Shown here in pieces: positions 1 through 7,732 of a stretch of 64,000 bases of DNA; the first letter of the stretch is position 1; each line of letters begins with the position of its first letter. The translations under genes and the position numbers were made by a program. Origin of the DNA: Capnocytophaga gingivalis ATCC 33624 (GTDB lineage Bacteria; Bacteroidota; Bacteroidia; Flavobacteriales; Flavobacteriaceae); the NCBI RefSeq assembly GCF_000174755.1, contig NZ_ACLQ01000016.1:62001-126000 (forward strand), in the 5' to 3' direction. The notes beneath the pieces were generated by a model. That model did no database searches, was not told the origin of the DNA, and saw only the letters and a program-made list of their open reading frames with translations.

Positions 1-1
1 T

Positions 2-1075
2 ATAGCTCACAAAGTGTTATCCTTAGCACGGGGCAACCTTTTAGTAGCCATATTGCTACTTTTCCTTGTTACAGCCTTGCTCTCTATGGGGATTAGCAAT
101 ACAGCCACTGCCGCGATGATGATTCCCTTGGGTGTGGGCTTGCTTAAGGGATTGCCTTATGAGGAAAACAAAAAAGCGTACTGGTTTGTTATTCTGGGGA
201 TTACCTATTCTTCCAGTATAGGGGGGATGGGTACCTTGGTAGGTAGTCCACCGAATGCCATCGTCTCCTCAAACCTTCATATCACTTTCCAAGAGTGGCT
301 ATGGTATGGAATGCCTGTTGTAGCGGGACTTCTGCCACTGACTATTATCTTTCTTTACTTCTTCTTCCGCCCCAACCTCAAGGATGCTATCATCTCTCCC
401 AAAGGAGAACAGACACATCAGGTAGCAACAACCTTAGGAAAAAAACAGTGGGCAGCGATTGTTATATTCGTCCTTACAGCACTCTTCTGGGTGTTCTCCA
501 CTCAGATCAACCCAGTTCTCTCAGGCTTGTTTGGCTTGGAGAAAATAGCCGACTTCGATAGTGTAATCGCCATGACTGCAGCTATCTTGGTCTGCGTGTT
601 CAACGTGGTAAGCTGGAAACAAATCCAAGAGAATACCGACTGGGGGGTACTGATGCTCTTCGGGGGCGGACTTACCCTAAGCGCGGTGCTCACCTCCTCC
701 GGAGCCAGCAAGGCGATGGTGGATTCCATCGTGGAGGTGATACGTTCGCAAAACTATTTCATAATAGGATTGTTAGTATCAACTTTCATCGTATTTCTCA
801 CCGAGTTCACCTCCAACACTGCCTCTGCAGCGCTTCTGGTACCTATCTTTATTTCCATCGCCGAGCAGTTAGGGGTAAATCCTACGGGCTTGGCCATGAT
901 CATCGGGATAGGGGCTTCCTGTGCCTTTATGCTCCCTGTGGCTACTCCACCTAATGCCATTGCCTTTGGTACGGGATTGCTCCCACAGCGCGTCATGCTC
1001 AAGACTGGTTTCTGGCTTAATATTATTAGCATCCTCTTTATCTCCATAGTAGGATACTATTTTTGGAATAAGTAA
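2..1075 (+). CDS. DASS/SLC13 family anion symporter, 5' truncated by window edge
   Basis: C-terminal two thirds or more of an inner-membrane divalent anion:sodium symporter (dicarboxylate, sulfate or phosphate type). The frame is open from base 2, so the real start lies outside the window and the GTG at 14 is not the start. Both halves of the inverted-repeat fold show the family's Ser-Asn-Thr substrate/sodium motif (ISNTATAAMM near the beginning, TEFTSNTASAALLVP later). Two glycine/proline re-entrant segments are also visible (GTLVGSPPNAI and LPVATPPNAIAFGTG). The rest is about eight hydrophobic helices. The family is clear; the substrate cannot be read from sequence. atpG follows 157 bp later behind its own promoter. 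Confidence 0.9.
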   Translation: MAHKVLSLARGNLLVAILLLFLVTALLSMGISNTATAAMMIPLGVGLLKGLPYEENKKAYWFVILGITYSSSIGGMGTLVGSPPNAIVSSNLHITFQEWLWYGMPVVAGLLPLTIIFLYFFFRPNLKDAIISPKGEQTHQVATTLGKKQWAAIVIFVLTALFWVFSTQINPVLSGLFGLEKIADFDSVIAMTAAILVCVFNVVSWKQIQENTDWGVLMLFGGGLTLSAVLTSSGASKAMVDSIVEVIRSQNYFIIGLLVSTFIVFLTEFTSNTASAALLVPIFISIAEQLGVNPTGLAMIIGIGASCAFMLPVATPPNAIAFGTGLLPQRVMLKTGFWLNIISILFISIVGYYFWNK

Positions 1076-1171
1076 GCGGAGATCAGAAGGGGAATATCTG
1101 CAGGTAAAACCCTGAAATCCTTAAAGGGCTATACCCTCGTTATATTCTGATAAAAAATTAATCACTAATCA

Positions 1172-1202
1172 TTGAAAATTGACAATTATTTTTGTATCTT
1201 TG
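1172..1202 (+). promoter_or_regulatory. atpG promoter
   Basis: TTG at 1172-1174, 20-bp spacer, TATCTTTG at 1195-1202, matching the Bacteroidetes -33/-7 consensus. The -33 TTG lies inside a copy of the dispersed AATCATTGAAAATT repeat. The predicted transcript start is about 30 nt before the ATG. Confidence 0.7.
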
Positions 1203-1232
1203 CGCACGCAAAAAATGAATTAAAAGAAAGCT

Positions 1233-2084
1233 ATGGCTAACCTTAAAGAGATCCGAAACAGAATATCTTCGATCAACTCCACTATGCAGATTACCAGCGC
1301 CATGAAGATGGTATCTGCTGCTAAGAGCAAGAAAGCACAAGAGGTCATCACCGCGATGAAGCCCTATGCCAATACTTTGGGCACCTTGCTTCAATCACTC
1401 AAAGATGCTTTGGGCAATGAGAATCCATTCCTCGAAAGAGCCGAAGAAAAGCGTATTCTTATAGTGGCTATTACCTCTGACAGAGGTCTCTGTGGAGCGT
1501 TCAACTCTGCTGTGGTTAAGCATACTCTTTCTCTCCTACAAAAATACCCAGGAAAAGAAGTAGAAGTGCTCACTATCGGAAAAAAAGGAAACGACATCCT
1601 CAAGAAAACAGATAAGGTAAGCCGCTATTGCGAAGGATTCTATGACCACATGGATTTCCAAAAAACAGCCTCTTTGGCTCAGGAACTTATTGATGCCTAC
1701 CTATCAGGTAAGTATGATCGTATCCTATTGGTATATAATAGCTTCAAGAATGTAGCTACCCAGATCCTTACCGAGGAAGTGTTCCTTCCTTTGCAAATCT
1801 CAGAACAAGAAGAGGCGGCTCAAAGTGAATATCTCTATGAGCCTTCTGCCCAAGAGATTGTCCAAGGGCTGATTCCTAAGAGTCTCAAGTTGCAGATTTA
1901 CAAAGTATTGCGTGATTCCTTAGCCGCTGAGCATGGTGCTCGTATGACGGCTATGCACAAGGCTACGGACAACGCTACCACACTACGCGATGAGCTCACC
2001 CTCACTTACAACAAAGCCCGACAAACAGCCATCACCAACGAAATCCTCGAAATCGTTTCTGGTGCCAACGCACTTAACGGGTAA
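1233..2084 (+). CDS. atpG: F-type ATP synthase gamma subunit
   Basis: Central rotor shaft of F1 ATP synthase, coupling proton flow to ATP synthesis. The 283-residue length is normal. The N-terminal helix carries the family pattern NLKEIRNRISSI followed by TSAMKMVSAAK, the middle has SDRGLCGAFN, and the C-terminal helix has MTAMHKATDNA and LTLTYNKARQ with ITNEILEIV. ATG at 1233 follows a clear promoter. In most Flavobacteriia atpG sits directly behind atpA; here an anion transporter precedes it and a ketoacyl-synthase-like gene follows, so it is separated from the rest of the ATP synthase genes. Dispersed repeats begin right after the stop. Confidence 0.97.
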   Translation: MANLKEIRNRISSINSTMQITSAMKMVSAAKSKKAQEVITAMKPYANTLGTLLQSLKDALGNENPFLERAEEKRILIVAITSDRGLCGAFNSAVVKHTLSLLQKYPGKEVEVLTIGKKGNDILKKTDKVSRYCEGFYDHMDFQKTASLAQELIDAYLSGKYDRILLVYNSFKNVATQILTEEVFLPLQISEQEEAAQSEYLYEPSAQEIVQGLIPKSLKLQIYKVLRDSLAAEHGARMTAMHKATDNATTLRDELTLTYNKARQTAITNEILEIVSGANALNG

Positions 2085-2091
2085 GCAGAGG

Positions 2092-2184
2092 TCAGTGAAC
2101 AGTGAACAGAAGTCAGTAACCAGAAGAATAATCTTTAATCATTGATCATTATTCATTAATCATTGAACATTAATCATTATTAAA
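2092..2184. repeat. dispersed intergenic repeats (GTGAACAGTGAACAG and ATTAATCATTGAACATT types)
   Basis: Between atpG and the next gene the sequence is almost entirely two word-like repeat families: GTCAGTGAACAGTGAACAG, then AATCATTGATCATT and ATTAATCATTGAACATTAAT. The same families recur near 13.8, 16.4, 18.6, 19.6, 21.6, 34.4, 36.4, 51.7 and 58.4 kb. Confidence 0.8.
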
Positions 2185-2186
2185 AA

Positions 2187-2723
2187 TTGTACACTTGTAA
2201 AATATACCAAGGAGCCATTATTGTGAATGGTTCCTTTGCTTTTGAGATGTTGGGAGGTGATTTTGCCACCTTTGCCAAGGGCGCCTATAAGCACTTAGGG
2301 ATTGACTATCCCAAGTTCTTCAAGATGGACGCCCTAAGCAAGCTCGCTTTCTTGGGAATGGAGTACCTCCTCCCTACCCTACCCTCTCAGGATAAAGAGG
2401 ATATGGCGCTGCTCTTTGCCAACCACTCCGCCAGCTTGGACACCGATCTGAGACACCAAGCCTCTATAGAAGACCCTAAAAACTACTATCCCTCTCCTGC
2501 AATATTTGTATATACCCTACCCAATATCTGCTTGGGAGAAGTCGCTATTCGCCACAACCTAAAGACGGAAAACTCTTTCTTCGTATTTGACCAATATCCC
2601 GAAGATTTTTTTGATTCCTATAGTCAGTACCTCCTCCAAGAGGGCATCGCAAAAAAAGTCCTCTGCGCATGGGTGGAACTCATGGCAGAGGACTATAAGT
2701 TATTAATTAACGTATTAGGATAA
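2187..2723 (+). CDS. beta-ketoacyl synthase-like short protein (no active-site Cys visible)
   Basis: A 178-residue protein resembling the N-terminal part of FabF-type condensing enzymes. FANHSASLDTDL, then YPSPAIFVYTLPNICLGE and IRHNLKTENSFF correspond to the region leading to the catalytic cysteine, but the cysteine site holds no such residue and the C-terminal half with the two catalytic histidines is absent. Short KAS-like proteins of this kind accompany aryl-polyene/flexirubin-type fatty acid clusters in Bacteroidetes (family knowledge, recalled). Here it stands alone. The only in-frame start before the conserved N-terminus is a TTG at 2187, with a stop just upstream, so the start is less certain than the frame. 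A non-catalytic partner role is inference. Confidence 0.65.
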   Translation: MYTCKIYQGAIIVNGSFAFEMLGGDFATFAKGAYKHLGIDYPKFFKMDALSKLAFLGMEYLLPTLPSQDKEDMALLFANHSASLDTDLRHQASIEDPKNYYPSPAIFVYTLPNICLGEVAIRHNLKTENSFFVFDQYPEDFFDSYSQYLLQEGIAKKVLCAWVELMAEDYKLLINVLG

Positions 2724-2733
2724 AAGTATTCTT

Positions 2734-3681
2734 TTAGTAGGTATAAGTGGTAACCTCAGAAGTATTTCCTTCCTTTGTTGTTCTCTTAGTAGGATACCCT
2801 TTGTCATTTTTCTCGTAGGTATATGTAGCAGATATTCTTTTAGGAAGTTCATGCTGACCATCAGTTCCTGATTTAGTGATTTCAGTAACTACATTTTTGC
2901 TTCTTTCTGGAGAATAGCGATCTTCCTCAAGAAAATAATTAAGGTCTACTAATTTGAACTCTAAAGAGGCATCAGGATTTTTTATAGTAGTGTCATATTT
3001 GTATTCCTCTATGGCACTACCTACGACATTCCCTTGGTAGAATCTTTCTAGAACCTTTTTAGTAAGATTTCCATTTTCAAAAGTATAGGTCAAGGATTCA
3101 TTCGTATTTGTACTATTTTTTTCCACTACAGTGTTTGCCGTAGGATATTCGTAAGTAATCGTATAAGGCTGTTCATTTGTAGCAGAGAAAGTCATTTTAG
3201 AGAGTCTTCCCTGAGCGTCGTACTCATGTACATATCTTGCTGTTGTATTATTATGAGTAGCTTTGATCTCTTCGATCTGATTTTTCGCATTGTAGATGTA
3301 CTCTATTGTACGAGTAAGGCCATCTTCCGTTTGTTCCAATTTGGTGGGAAGCCCTTTGTCATTGTAGGTAACATTGGTAGTAATGGTCTTTTTATTTACC
3401 TTTTGACCATTTTGGTAATGATCTATAACCACACTCTTTACTTTGTTGTTTTCTAGGGTATAAGTAGTGATGTCGTATTCTTGGTCAGTTCCTTCTTTCT
3501 GAGTTGGGAATACTGCAGGTTCTTCTGTAATGAAAGGGTCTCCACTTATGGTGCTGCTGCTTATTGCTTTATTTCCTCCTCCGTTATTTCCTCCTCCATT
3601 GTAGACAGCCACGTTGTCATCATTTTTACTACAAGCCACTCCTATAAGAGCTAAACTGGCTAGGACAAACATTTTTTTCAT
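2734..3681 (-). CDS. exported lipoprotein with YD-type repeats
   Basis: A 315-residue lipoprotein: signal MKKMFVLASLALIGVAC with lipobox Cys-18, a Gly/Asn-rich linker (YNGGGNNGGGNK), then a run of beta-hairpin units of the YD/RHS type (TRTIEYIYNAKNQIEEI, ARYVHEYDAQGRLSKM, YTITYEYPTANTVV, LTYTFENGNLTKK). Bacteroidetes encode many such surface or periplasmic lipoproteins without a known ligand. It is the only gene in its transcription unit. Its promoter carries a two-part direct repeat that matches a LytTR binding site, so the two-component system at 30.8-34.6 kb may control it (inference). The ATG is supported by the signal peptide. Confidence 0.8.
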   Translation of the reverse strand: MKKMFVLASLALIGVACSKNDDNVAVYNGGGNNGGGNKAISSSTISGDPFITEEPAVFPTQKEGTDQEYDITTYTLENNKVKSVVIDHYQNGQKVNKKTITTNVTYNDKGLPTKLEQTEDGLTRTIEYIYNAKNQIEEIKATHNNTTARYVHEYDAQGRLSKMTFSATNEQPYTITYEYPTANTVVEKNSTNTNESLTYTFENGNLTKKVLERFYQGNVVGSAIEEYKYDTTIKNPDASLEFKLVDLNYFLEEDRYSPERSKNVVTEITKSGTDGQHELPKRISATYTYEKNDKGYPTKRTTKEGNTSEVTTYTY

Positions 3682-3708
3682 GGTATTTATTTTTATTATT
3701 TATGGCGG

Positions 3709-3716
3709 CAAAGGTA
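3709..3716 (-). promoter_or_regulatory. -7 box of lipoprotein promoter
   Basis: TACCTTTG on the minus strand, about 28 nt before the ATG at 3681. No TTG is found 19-20 bp upstream, which suggests a weak promoter that depends on an activator bound at 3760-3789. Confidence 0.6.
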
Positions 3717-3759
3717 GTTATTTATTTGGTAACTATACTTTCCATGCAAGAGAATTTGC

Positions 3760-3789
3760 ATGAAATGTATAAAATTGTACATGAACGGT
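3760..3789 (-). promoter_or_regulatory. putative LytTR binding site (two 9-bp direct repeats)
   Basis: On the minus strand: ACCGTTCAT (3789-3781), 12-bp spacer, ACATTTCAT (3768-3760). Two 9-bp direct repeats with a 12-bp gap are the known layout for LytTR-domain regulators such as AgrA. The proximal repeat ends 43 bp upstream of the -7 box. A second site with the same layout and distance is at 30747-30776. Confidence 0.65.
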
Positions 3790-3810
3790 AAAAAACACTC
3801 CTTTCTTAAC

Positions 3811-3841
3811 AAAAAAGAGGCTACCCTTTTCGGATAGCCTC
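3811..3841 (-). terminator. terminator of the actABCDEF operon
   Basis: On the minus strand GAGGCTATCC, loop GAAAA, GGGTAGCCTC, then six T. The ten-pair stem includes one G-U pair only in the minus-strand RNA. It lies 36 bp after the actF stop. Confidence 0.85.
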
Positions 3842-3876
3842 CATATCAGTAATAAAACCAAATAAATTTCTATATA

Positions 3877-5115
3877 CTAATAGTGAAAATGTTCACTCTC
3901 ATGCATAAGAGGGTGATTTTTCTCCACTAAAGGAGCCTTGGTAAGGGTGCGGAAGGTAACAAAGGTAAAGAGTCCAAAAAAGAACAATACACTACCTATT
4001 TCACCTGCGCCTATGCACCACTGATCCCCTACTGTAGCAGGCATGATCATATTGAAGAAATCCAAATAGTGTCCTACTAGGATAACCACTGCCATGGTAC
4101 CTACTACCCAAGGTTTGCGCTTGATATCGGAATCCACCAAGATAAGCAGTGGCAAAAGGAAGTTGATAGCAAGCATACTCAGTACGATAGGTTCATAGTG
4201 CTCTAAGCGAGTTACAAAGTAGGTTACTTCCTCTGGGATATTGGAGTACCAATACAAGAGGTATTGGGAGAACCAAAGATAAGTCCAGAAGATAGAGAAC
4301 CCGAAGAGGTATTTGGCCAAATCGTGCAAGTGACTGTCATTGACATGCTCTAAGTAGCCTTGGCTTTTGAGAGTTACAGTAACTAAGATAATAGCTGCAA
4401 TAGCTGAAGCAATCAAGCTACCAAATACATACCAACCGAATAGGGTACTGAACCAGTGAGGATCCACGCTCATCACCCAGTCCCAAGACATCATGGACTC
4501 ACTCACGAGGAAGAATACCAAGAAGCCTGCTGACCATTTGAAAGCCTTGACGAATGGACGATTGTCATGTGCCTGATCCTGTGCTTTGGAGAGCTTGCGA
4601 GTAATCTGGCGATAAGCAATCCAGCCAAGCATATATACGGCAGCACGCACCAAGAAGAAAGGCACATTCAGGTAGCCTGTCTTTCCCTGAATTACCTTAT
4701 CATGCGCCACTACCGCAGGATCCATCCAGATAAAAAGGTGATTGAAGTGTAGGCCTGAGAATACCAATAGGAGGAAGAAAATAAGTGCCCCTATAGGCAA
4801 ATAGCCTGTGATACCCTCCATCACTCTAAAGAGAATTGGAGCCCAACCTGCCTGAGCAGCTCGGTTAATGGCGTAAAATGCCAATACCCCTAAGGAGATA
4901 AGCATAAAGAACAGGGCCGCTACATAGAGGGCTGCCCAAGGCTTATTCTGTAATAAGTGTAGCACATGCTCAGCGTGAGCGGGATCATGGCTGGCATGAG
5001 CGCCCAAAGCCTCCACTGTACTGGGGGTAGCGATAAAGCTATACCCTATGCCTAAAAGCCCCACTACCATACTGATGATGGCTACTAATTTGATTTTTCC
5101 TGAAAACGAATACAT
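3877..5115 (-). CDS. actF: alternative complex III quinol-oxidising subunit ActF
   Basis: Integral membrane subunit (412 residues, about ten helices) of alternative complex III, the quinol:electron-acceptor oxidoreductase that replaces cytochrome bc1 in many Bacteroidetes. It is the second NrfD-like membrane subunit, paired with ActC. It begins FSGKIKLVAIISMVVGLLGI and contains the internal stretch SESMMSWDWVMSVDPHWFSTL, as expected for this subunit, and ends in a His-rich tail (HPLMHESEHFHY). It is the last gene of the operon, 22 bp after actE. A strong terminator follows, so no cytochrome oxidase genes are co-transcribed, whereas many Bacteroidetes place caa3 oxidase genes here. Confidence 0.93.
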   Translation of the reverse strand: MYSFSGKIKLVAIISMVVGLLGIGYSFIATPSTVEALGAHASHDPAHAEHVLHLLQNKPWAALYVAALFFMLISLGVLAFYAINRAAQAGWAPILFRVMEGITGYLPIGALIFFLLLVFSGLHFNHLFIWMDPAVVAHDKVIQGKTGYLNVPFFLVRAAVYMLGWIAYRQITRKLSKAQDQAHDNRPFVKAFKWSAGFLVFFLVSESMMSWDWVMSVDPHWFSTLFGWYVFGSLIASAIAAIILVTVTLKSQGYLEHVNDSHLHDLAKYLFGFSIFWTYLWFSQYLLYWYSNIPEEVTYFVTRLEHYEPIVLSMLAINFLLPLLILVDSDIKRKPWVVGTMAVVILVGHYLDFFNMIMPATVGDQWCIGAGEIGSVLFFFGLFTFVTFRTLTKAPLVEKNHPLMHESEHFHY

Positions 5116-5137
5116 AATTCTTCTTATCTTAAGTGGG

Positions 5138-5719
5138 TTATTTGTTTAAGAGTTTGTTACGGAGTTGCTCCACATAGAGGGCTACCTGCCAGCGCTCTTT
5201 CTCAGTAATCTGAGAAGCGTATGAGCCCATGGCATTGCGTCCGTGATAGATAACGTAATAGATACTTCCTTGGGTAATCTCCCTATCCTTATAGTTAGGC
5301 ACCCCTAAGTATTTGTCACGCTGTACCAAGATTCCCTGTCCGTCCCCTTCAGCACCATGACACACCATACAATAGATGTTGTAAAGAGCAGCCCCTTCCT
5401 TGAGGTGATCCTTTAGGGCTAAGCTATCGGCGAGCAAAGGGTTTTTTAGGTTGGCCTTAGCCTGCTCATACCCTTCGTTTGTATTAGGGTATAGGAAAGG
5501 CATCCACCCACGCTTAATAGTGTGCTCAGGTGGGAGCTGTGCCTCCATGCCATTCTTGAGGGCTTGATTCCCTTGGGGAGCTTCCTGATAGGTCTCGTAG
5601 CCCACAGGGAAATACATGTCCGTATCGGCCATGTACTGATAGTTAGGCTTGTCCTTATGGAAGCAAGAGGTAAGGGCACAACTTGCTATCAATAAAGAGA
5701 GTATATATCTTTTTTTCAT
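5138..5719 (-). CDS. actE: alternative complex III monohaem cytochrome c lipoprotein ActE
   Basis: A 193-residue lipoprotein with signal MKKRYILSLLIASCALTSC and lipobox Cys-19, anchoring a single-haem cytochrome c to the periplasmic face. The haem motif CMVCH is at 117-121; Met-164 in RNAMGSYAS is a good candidate for the distal iron ligand. It passes electrons from the ActAB part of complex III towards a terminal oxidase. The start overlaps the actD stop by four bases (ATGA), showing translational coupling. Confidence 0.93.
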   Translation of the reverse strand: MKKRYILSLLIASCALTSCFHKDKPNYQYMADTDMYFPVGYETYQEAPQGNQALKNGMEAQLPPEHTIKRGWMPFLYPNTNEGYEQAKANLKNPLLADSLALKDHLKEGAALYNIYCMVCHGAEGDGQGILVQRDKYLGVPNYKDREITQGSIYYVIYHGRNAMGSYASQITEKERWQVALYVEQLRNKLLNK

Positions 5720-6252
5720 ATCTGAATTGCTTTTTTGTCTGCTAATTTTACCTCTACTGCTCCGGTGGATTCTAAGAATTTCACCACTTCTTCCTCGTTG
5801 CCATCACTGGCTACTTCCATAAGAAAATGGTCATCGGTGGTACGAGGATCTGGATTCTCAGCCTTCTTATAGGGATATAGCTTACTACGCATGTAGAAAG
5901 AGATTACCATAAGGTGGGCAGCGAAGAATACTGTCATTTCGAACATGATAGGCACGAAAGCAGGTAAGTTCGTGATATACGTAAAGTTAGGTTTTCCCCC
6001 AATGTTACGTGGCCAGTCATCGATCATGATATATTTCATCATCAGGGTAGCCACAGTGAGCCCTATACACCCATAGATGAAAGAAGCGATGGCAAGGCGT
6101 GTGTGCTTGAGTCCCAAAACCTTGTCAAGCCCATGTACAGGGAAAGGCGTATATACCTCCTCGATCTTGAGGTTGGCTGCGCGCACTTTCTTGACGGCGT
6201 CCATCAGCACGTCGTCGTCGTTATAGATTGCATGTACTACTTTCTTACTCAT
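5716..6252 (-). CDS. actD: alternative complex III subunit ActD (DUF3341)
   Basis: A 178-residue DUF3341 protein. A cytoplasmic N-terminal domain (VVHAIYNDDDVLMDAVKKV, with EVYTPFPVHGLDKVLGLK) precedes two transmembrane helices around residues 55-80 and 100-120 and a charged C-terminus. In solved alternative complex III structures ActD is a two-helix subunit packed against ActC and ActF. It is 2 bp from actC and overlaps actE by four bases. Confidence 0.92.
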   Translation of the reverse strand: MSKKVVHAIYNDDDVLMDAVKKVRAANLKIEEVYTPFPVHGLDKVLGLKHTRLAIASFIYGCIGLTVATLMMKYIMIDDWPRNIGGKPNFTYITNLPAFVPIMFEMTVFFAAHLMVISFYMRSKLYPYKKAENPDPRTTDDHFLMEVASDGNEEEVVKFLESTGAVEVKLADKKAIQI

Positions 6253-6254
6253 AA

Positions 6255-7655
6255 CTAATGGGAATTATTAGGGTTAGCGTCTCTTAATTTTTTGTATTTC
6301 TCTCCGGAGGATTTGAGGATGGATTTCACTTCAGCTTGTGCTATCACAGGGAAAGTACGTGCGTACAAGAGGAAGAGCACAAAGAAGAATCCGATAGTTC
6401 CTGTATAGATCCCTATATCGATAAGGGTAGGAGAAAACATCGTCCAAGAGGAAGGTAGGTAATCGCGGTGCAAAGAGGTTACGATGATCACAAAGCGCTC
6501 GAACCACATCCCTATATTTACTACAATAGAGATACAGAAGGAGAAGAGGATACTACGGCGTAGCTTCTTAATCCACATGAACTGAGGTGAGAATACGTTG
6601 CAGGTCATCATCATCCAGTAAGCCCACCAGTAAGGTCCTGTAGCACGGTTAAGGAAGGCATATTGTTCATACTCTACTCCAGAGTACCAAGCCACGAAGA
6701 GCTCAGTGATATAGGCACAACCTACGATGGATCCGGTGATCATTACCACAAGGTTCATCAGCTCGATGTGTTGTAGGGTGATATAGCTCTCAAGATTGCA
6801 GACCTTACGCATGATGATAAGCAAGGTATTTACCATGGAGAATCCCGAGAAGATCGCCCCTGCCACGAAGTAAGGTGGGAAGATGGTGGTATGCCAACCA
6901 GGGATTACAGAGGTAGCAAAGTCAAAAGATACGATGGTGTGTACAGAAAGTACCAAAGGGGTAGCTAATCCTGCCAATACCAAGGATACTTCCTCAAAGC
7001 GTTGCCAGTCCTTAGCACGACCACTCCATCCGAAGCTCACCAAGCTGTATATTTTCTTTTGGAACGGTTTTACGGCTCTATCGCGTAGCATGGCGAAGTC
7101 AGGCAAAAGCCCTGTCCACCAGAACACTAAGGATACAGAGAGGTAAGTGGAAATCGCGAACACATCCCATAGTAGAGGGGAGTTAAAGTTCACCCACAAG
7201 GAACCAAATTGGTTAGGTATAGGAACTGTCCAATAGGCCAACCAAGGACGCCCCATGTGAATAATAGGAAAGAGACCCGCCTGTACTACCGAGAAGATAG
7301 TCATCGCTTCGGCAGAGCGGTTGATGGCCATTCTCCATTTCTGACGGAAGAGTAACAATACGGCGGAAATTAGGGTACCAGCGTGACCGATACCTACCCA
7401 CCATACAAAGTTGGTGATGTCCCAAGCCCAACCTACGGTCTTATTCAATCCCCATACGCCTATCCCCGTAGATACGGTATAGACGATACAGCCCAATCCC
7501 CACAAGAAGGCAGTAAGGGCTATTGAGAATACTATCCACCAAAGGCGATTGGCTTTCCCTTCGACAGGGCGCGCTACATCCACAGTAACATCGTGGTAGG
7601 TCTTGTCTCCTACTATTAGTGGATTGCGTATAGGTGCTTCGTAATGCGATGCCAT
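6255..7655 (-). CDS. actC: alternative complex III NrfD-like membrane subunit ActC
   Basis: NrfD/PsrC-family polytopic membrane protein (466 residues, about ten helices) that carries a quinol site of alternative complex III. I chose ATG at 7655 (MASHYEAPIRNPLIVG). The frame runs open upstream to 7718, but that 21-codon extension is encoded by a dispersed repeat rich in AAAACTCAAAAC and has no family resemblance. Conserved stretches include WWVGIGHAGTLISAVL and the segment IPNQFGSLWVNFNSPLLWD. It sits between actB and actD. Confidence 0.94.
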   Translation of the reverse strand: MASHYEAPIRNPLIVGDKTYHDVTVDVARPVEGKANRLWWIVFSIALTAFLWGLGCIVYTVSTGIGVWGLNKTVGWAWDITNFVWWVGIGHAGTLISAVLLLFRQKWRMAINRSAEAMTIFSVVQAGLFPIIHMGRPWLAYWTVPIPNQFGSLWVNFNSPLLWDVFAISTYLSVSLVFWWTGLLPDFAMLRDRAVKPFQKKIYSLVSFGWSGRAKDWQRFEEVSLVLAGLATPLVLSVHTIVSFDFATSVIPGWHTTIFPPYFVAGAIFSGFSMVNTLLIIMRKVCNLESYITLQHIELMNLVVMITGSIVGCAYITELFVAWYSGVEYEQYAFLNRATGPYWWAYWMMMTCNVFSPQFMWIKKLRRSILFSFCISIVVNIGMWFERFVIIVTSLHRDYLPSSWTMFSPTLIDIGIYTGTIGFFFVLFLLYARTFPVIAQAEVKSILKSSGEKYKKLRDANPNNSH

Positions 7656-7659
7656 ATTT

Positions 7660-7725
7660 TTTAGTTTTGAGTTTCGGGTTTTGAGTTTTGAGCTACTAAC
7701 TAAGCACTCAAAACTCAAAATTATT
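7660..7725. repeat. intergenic repeat of AAAACTCAAAAC words
   Basis: The actB-actC gap holds TTTTGAGTTTCGGG, TTTTGAGTTTTGAGC and, further on, GCACTCAAAACTCAAAA. It extends the actC frame artificially and shows how these repeats invade gene ends. Confidence 0.65.
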
Positions 7726-7732
7726 AACTATA

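Noticed and set aside
6255-7718. Long form of actC starting at 7718
   Set aside because: The additional 21 residues are translated repeat sequence; MASHYEAPIR at 7655 is the family start.
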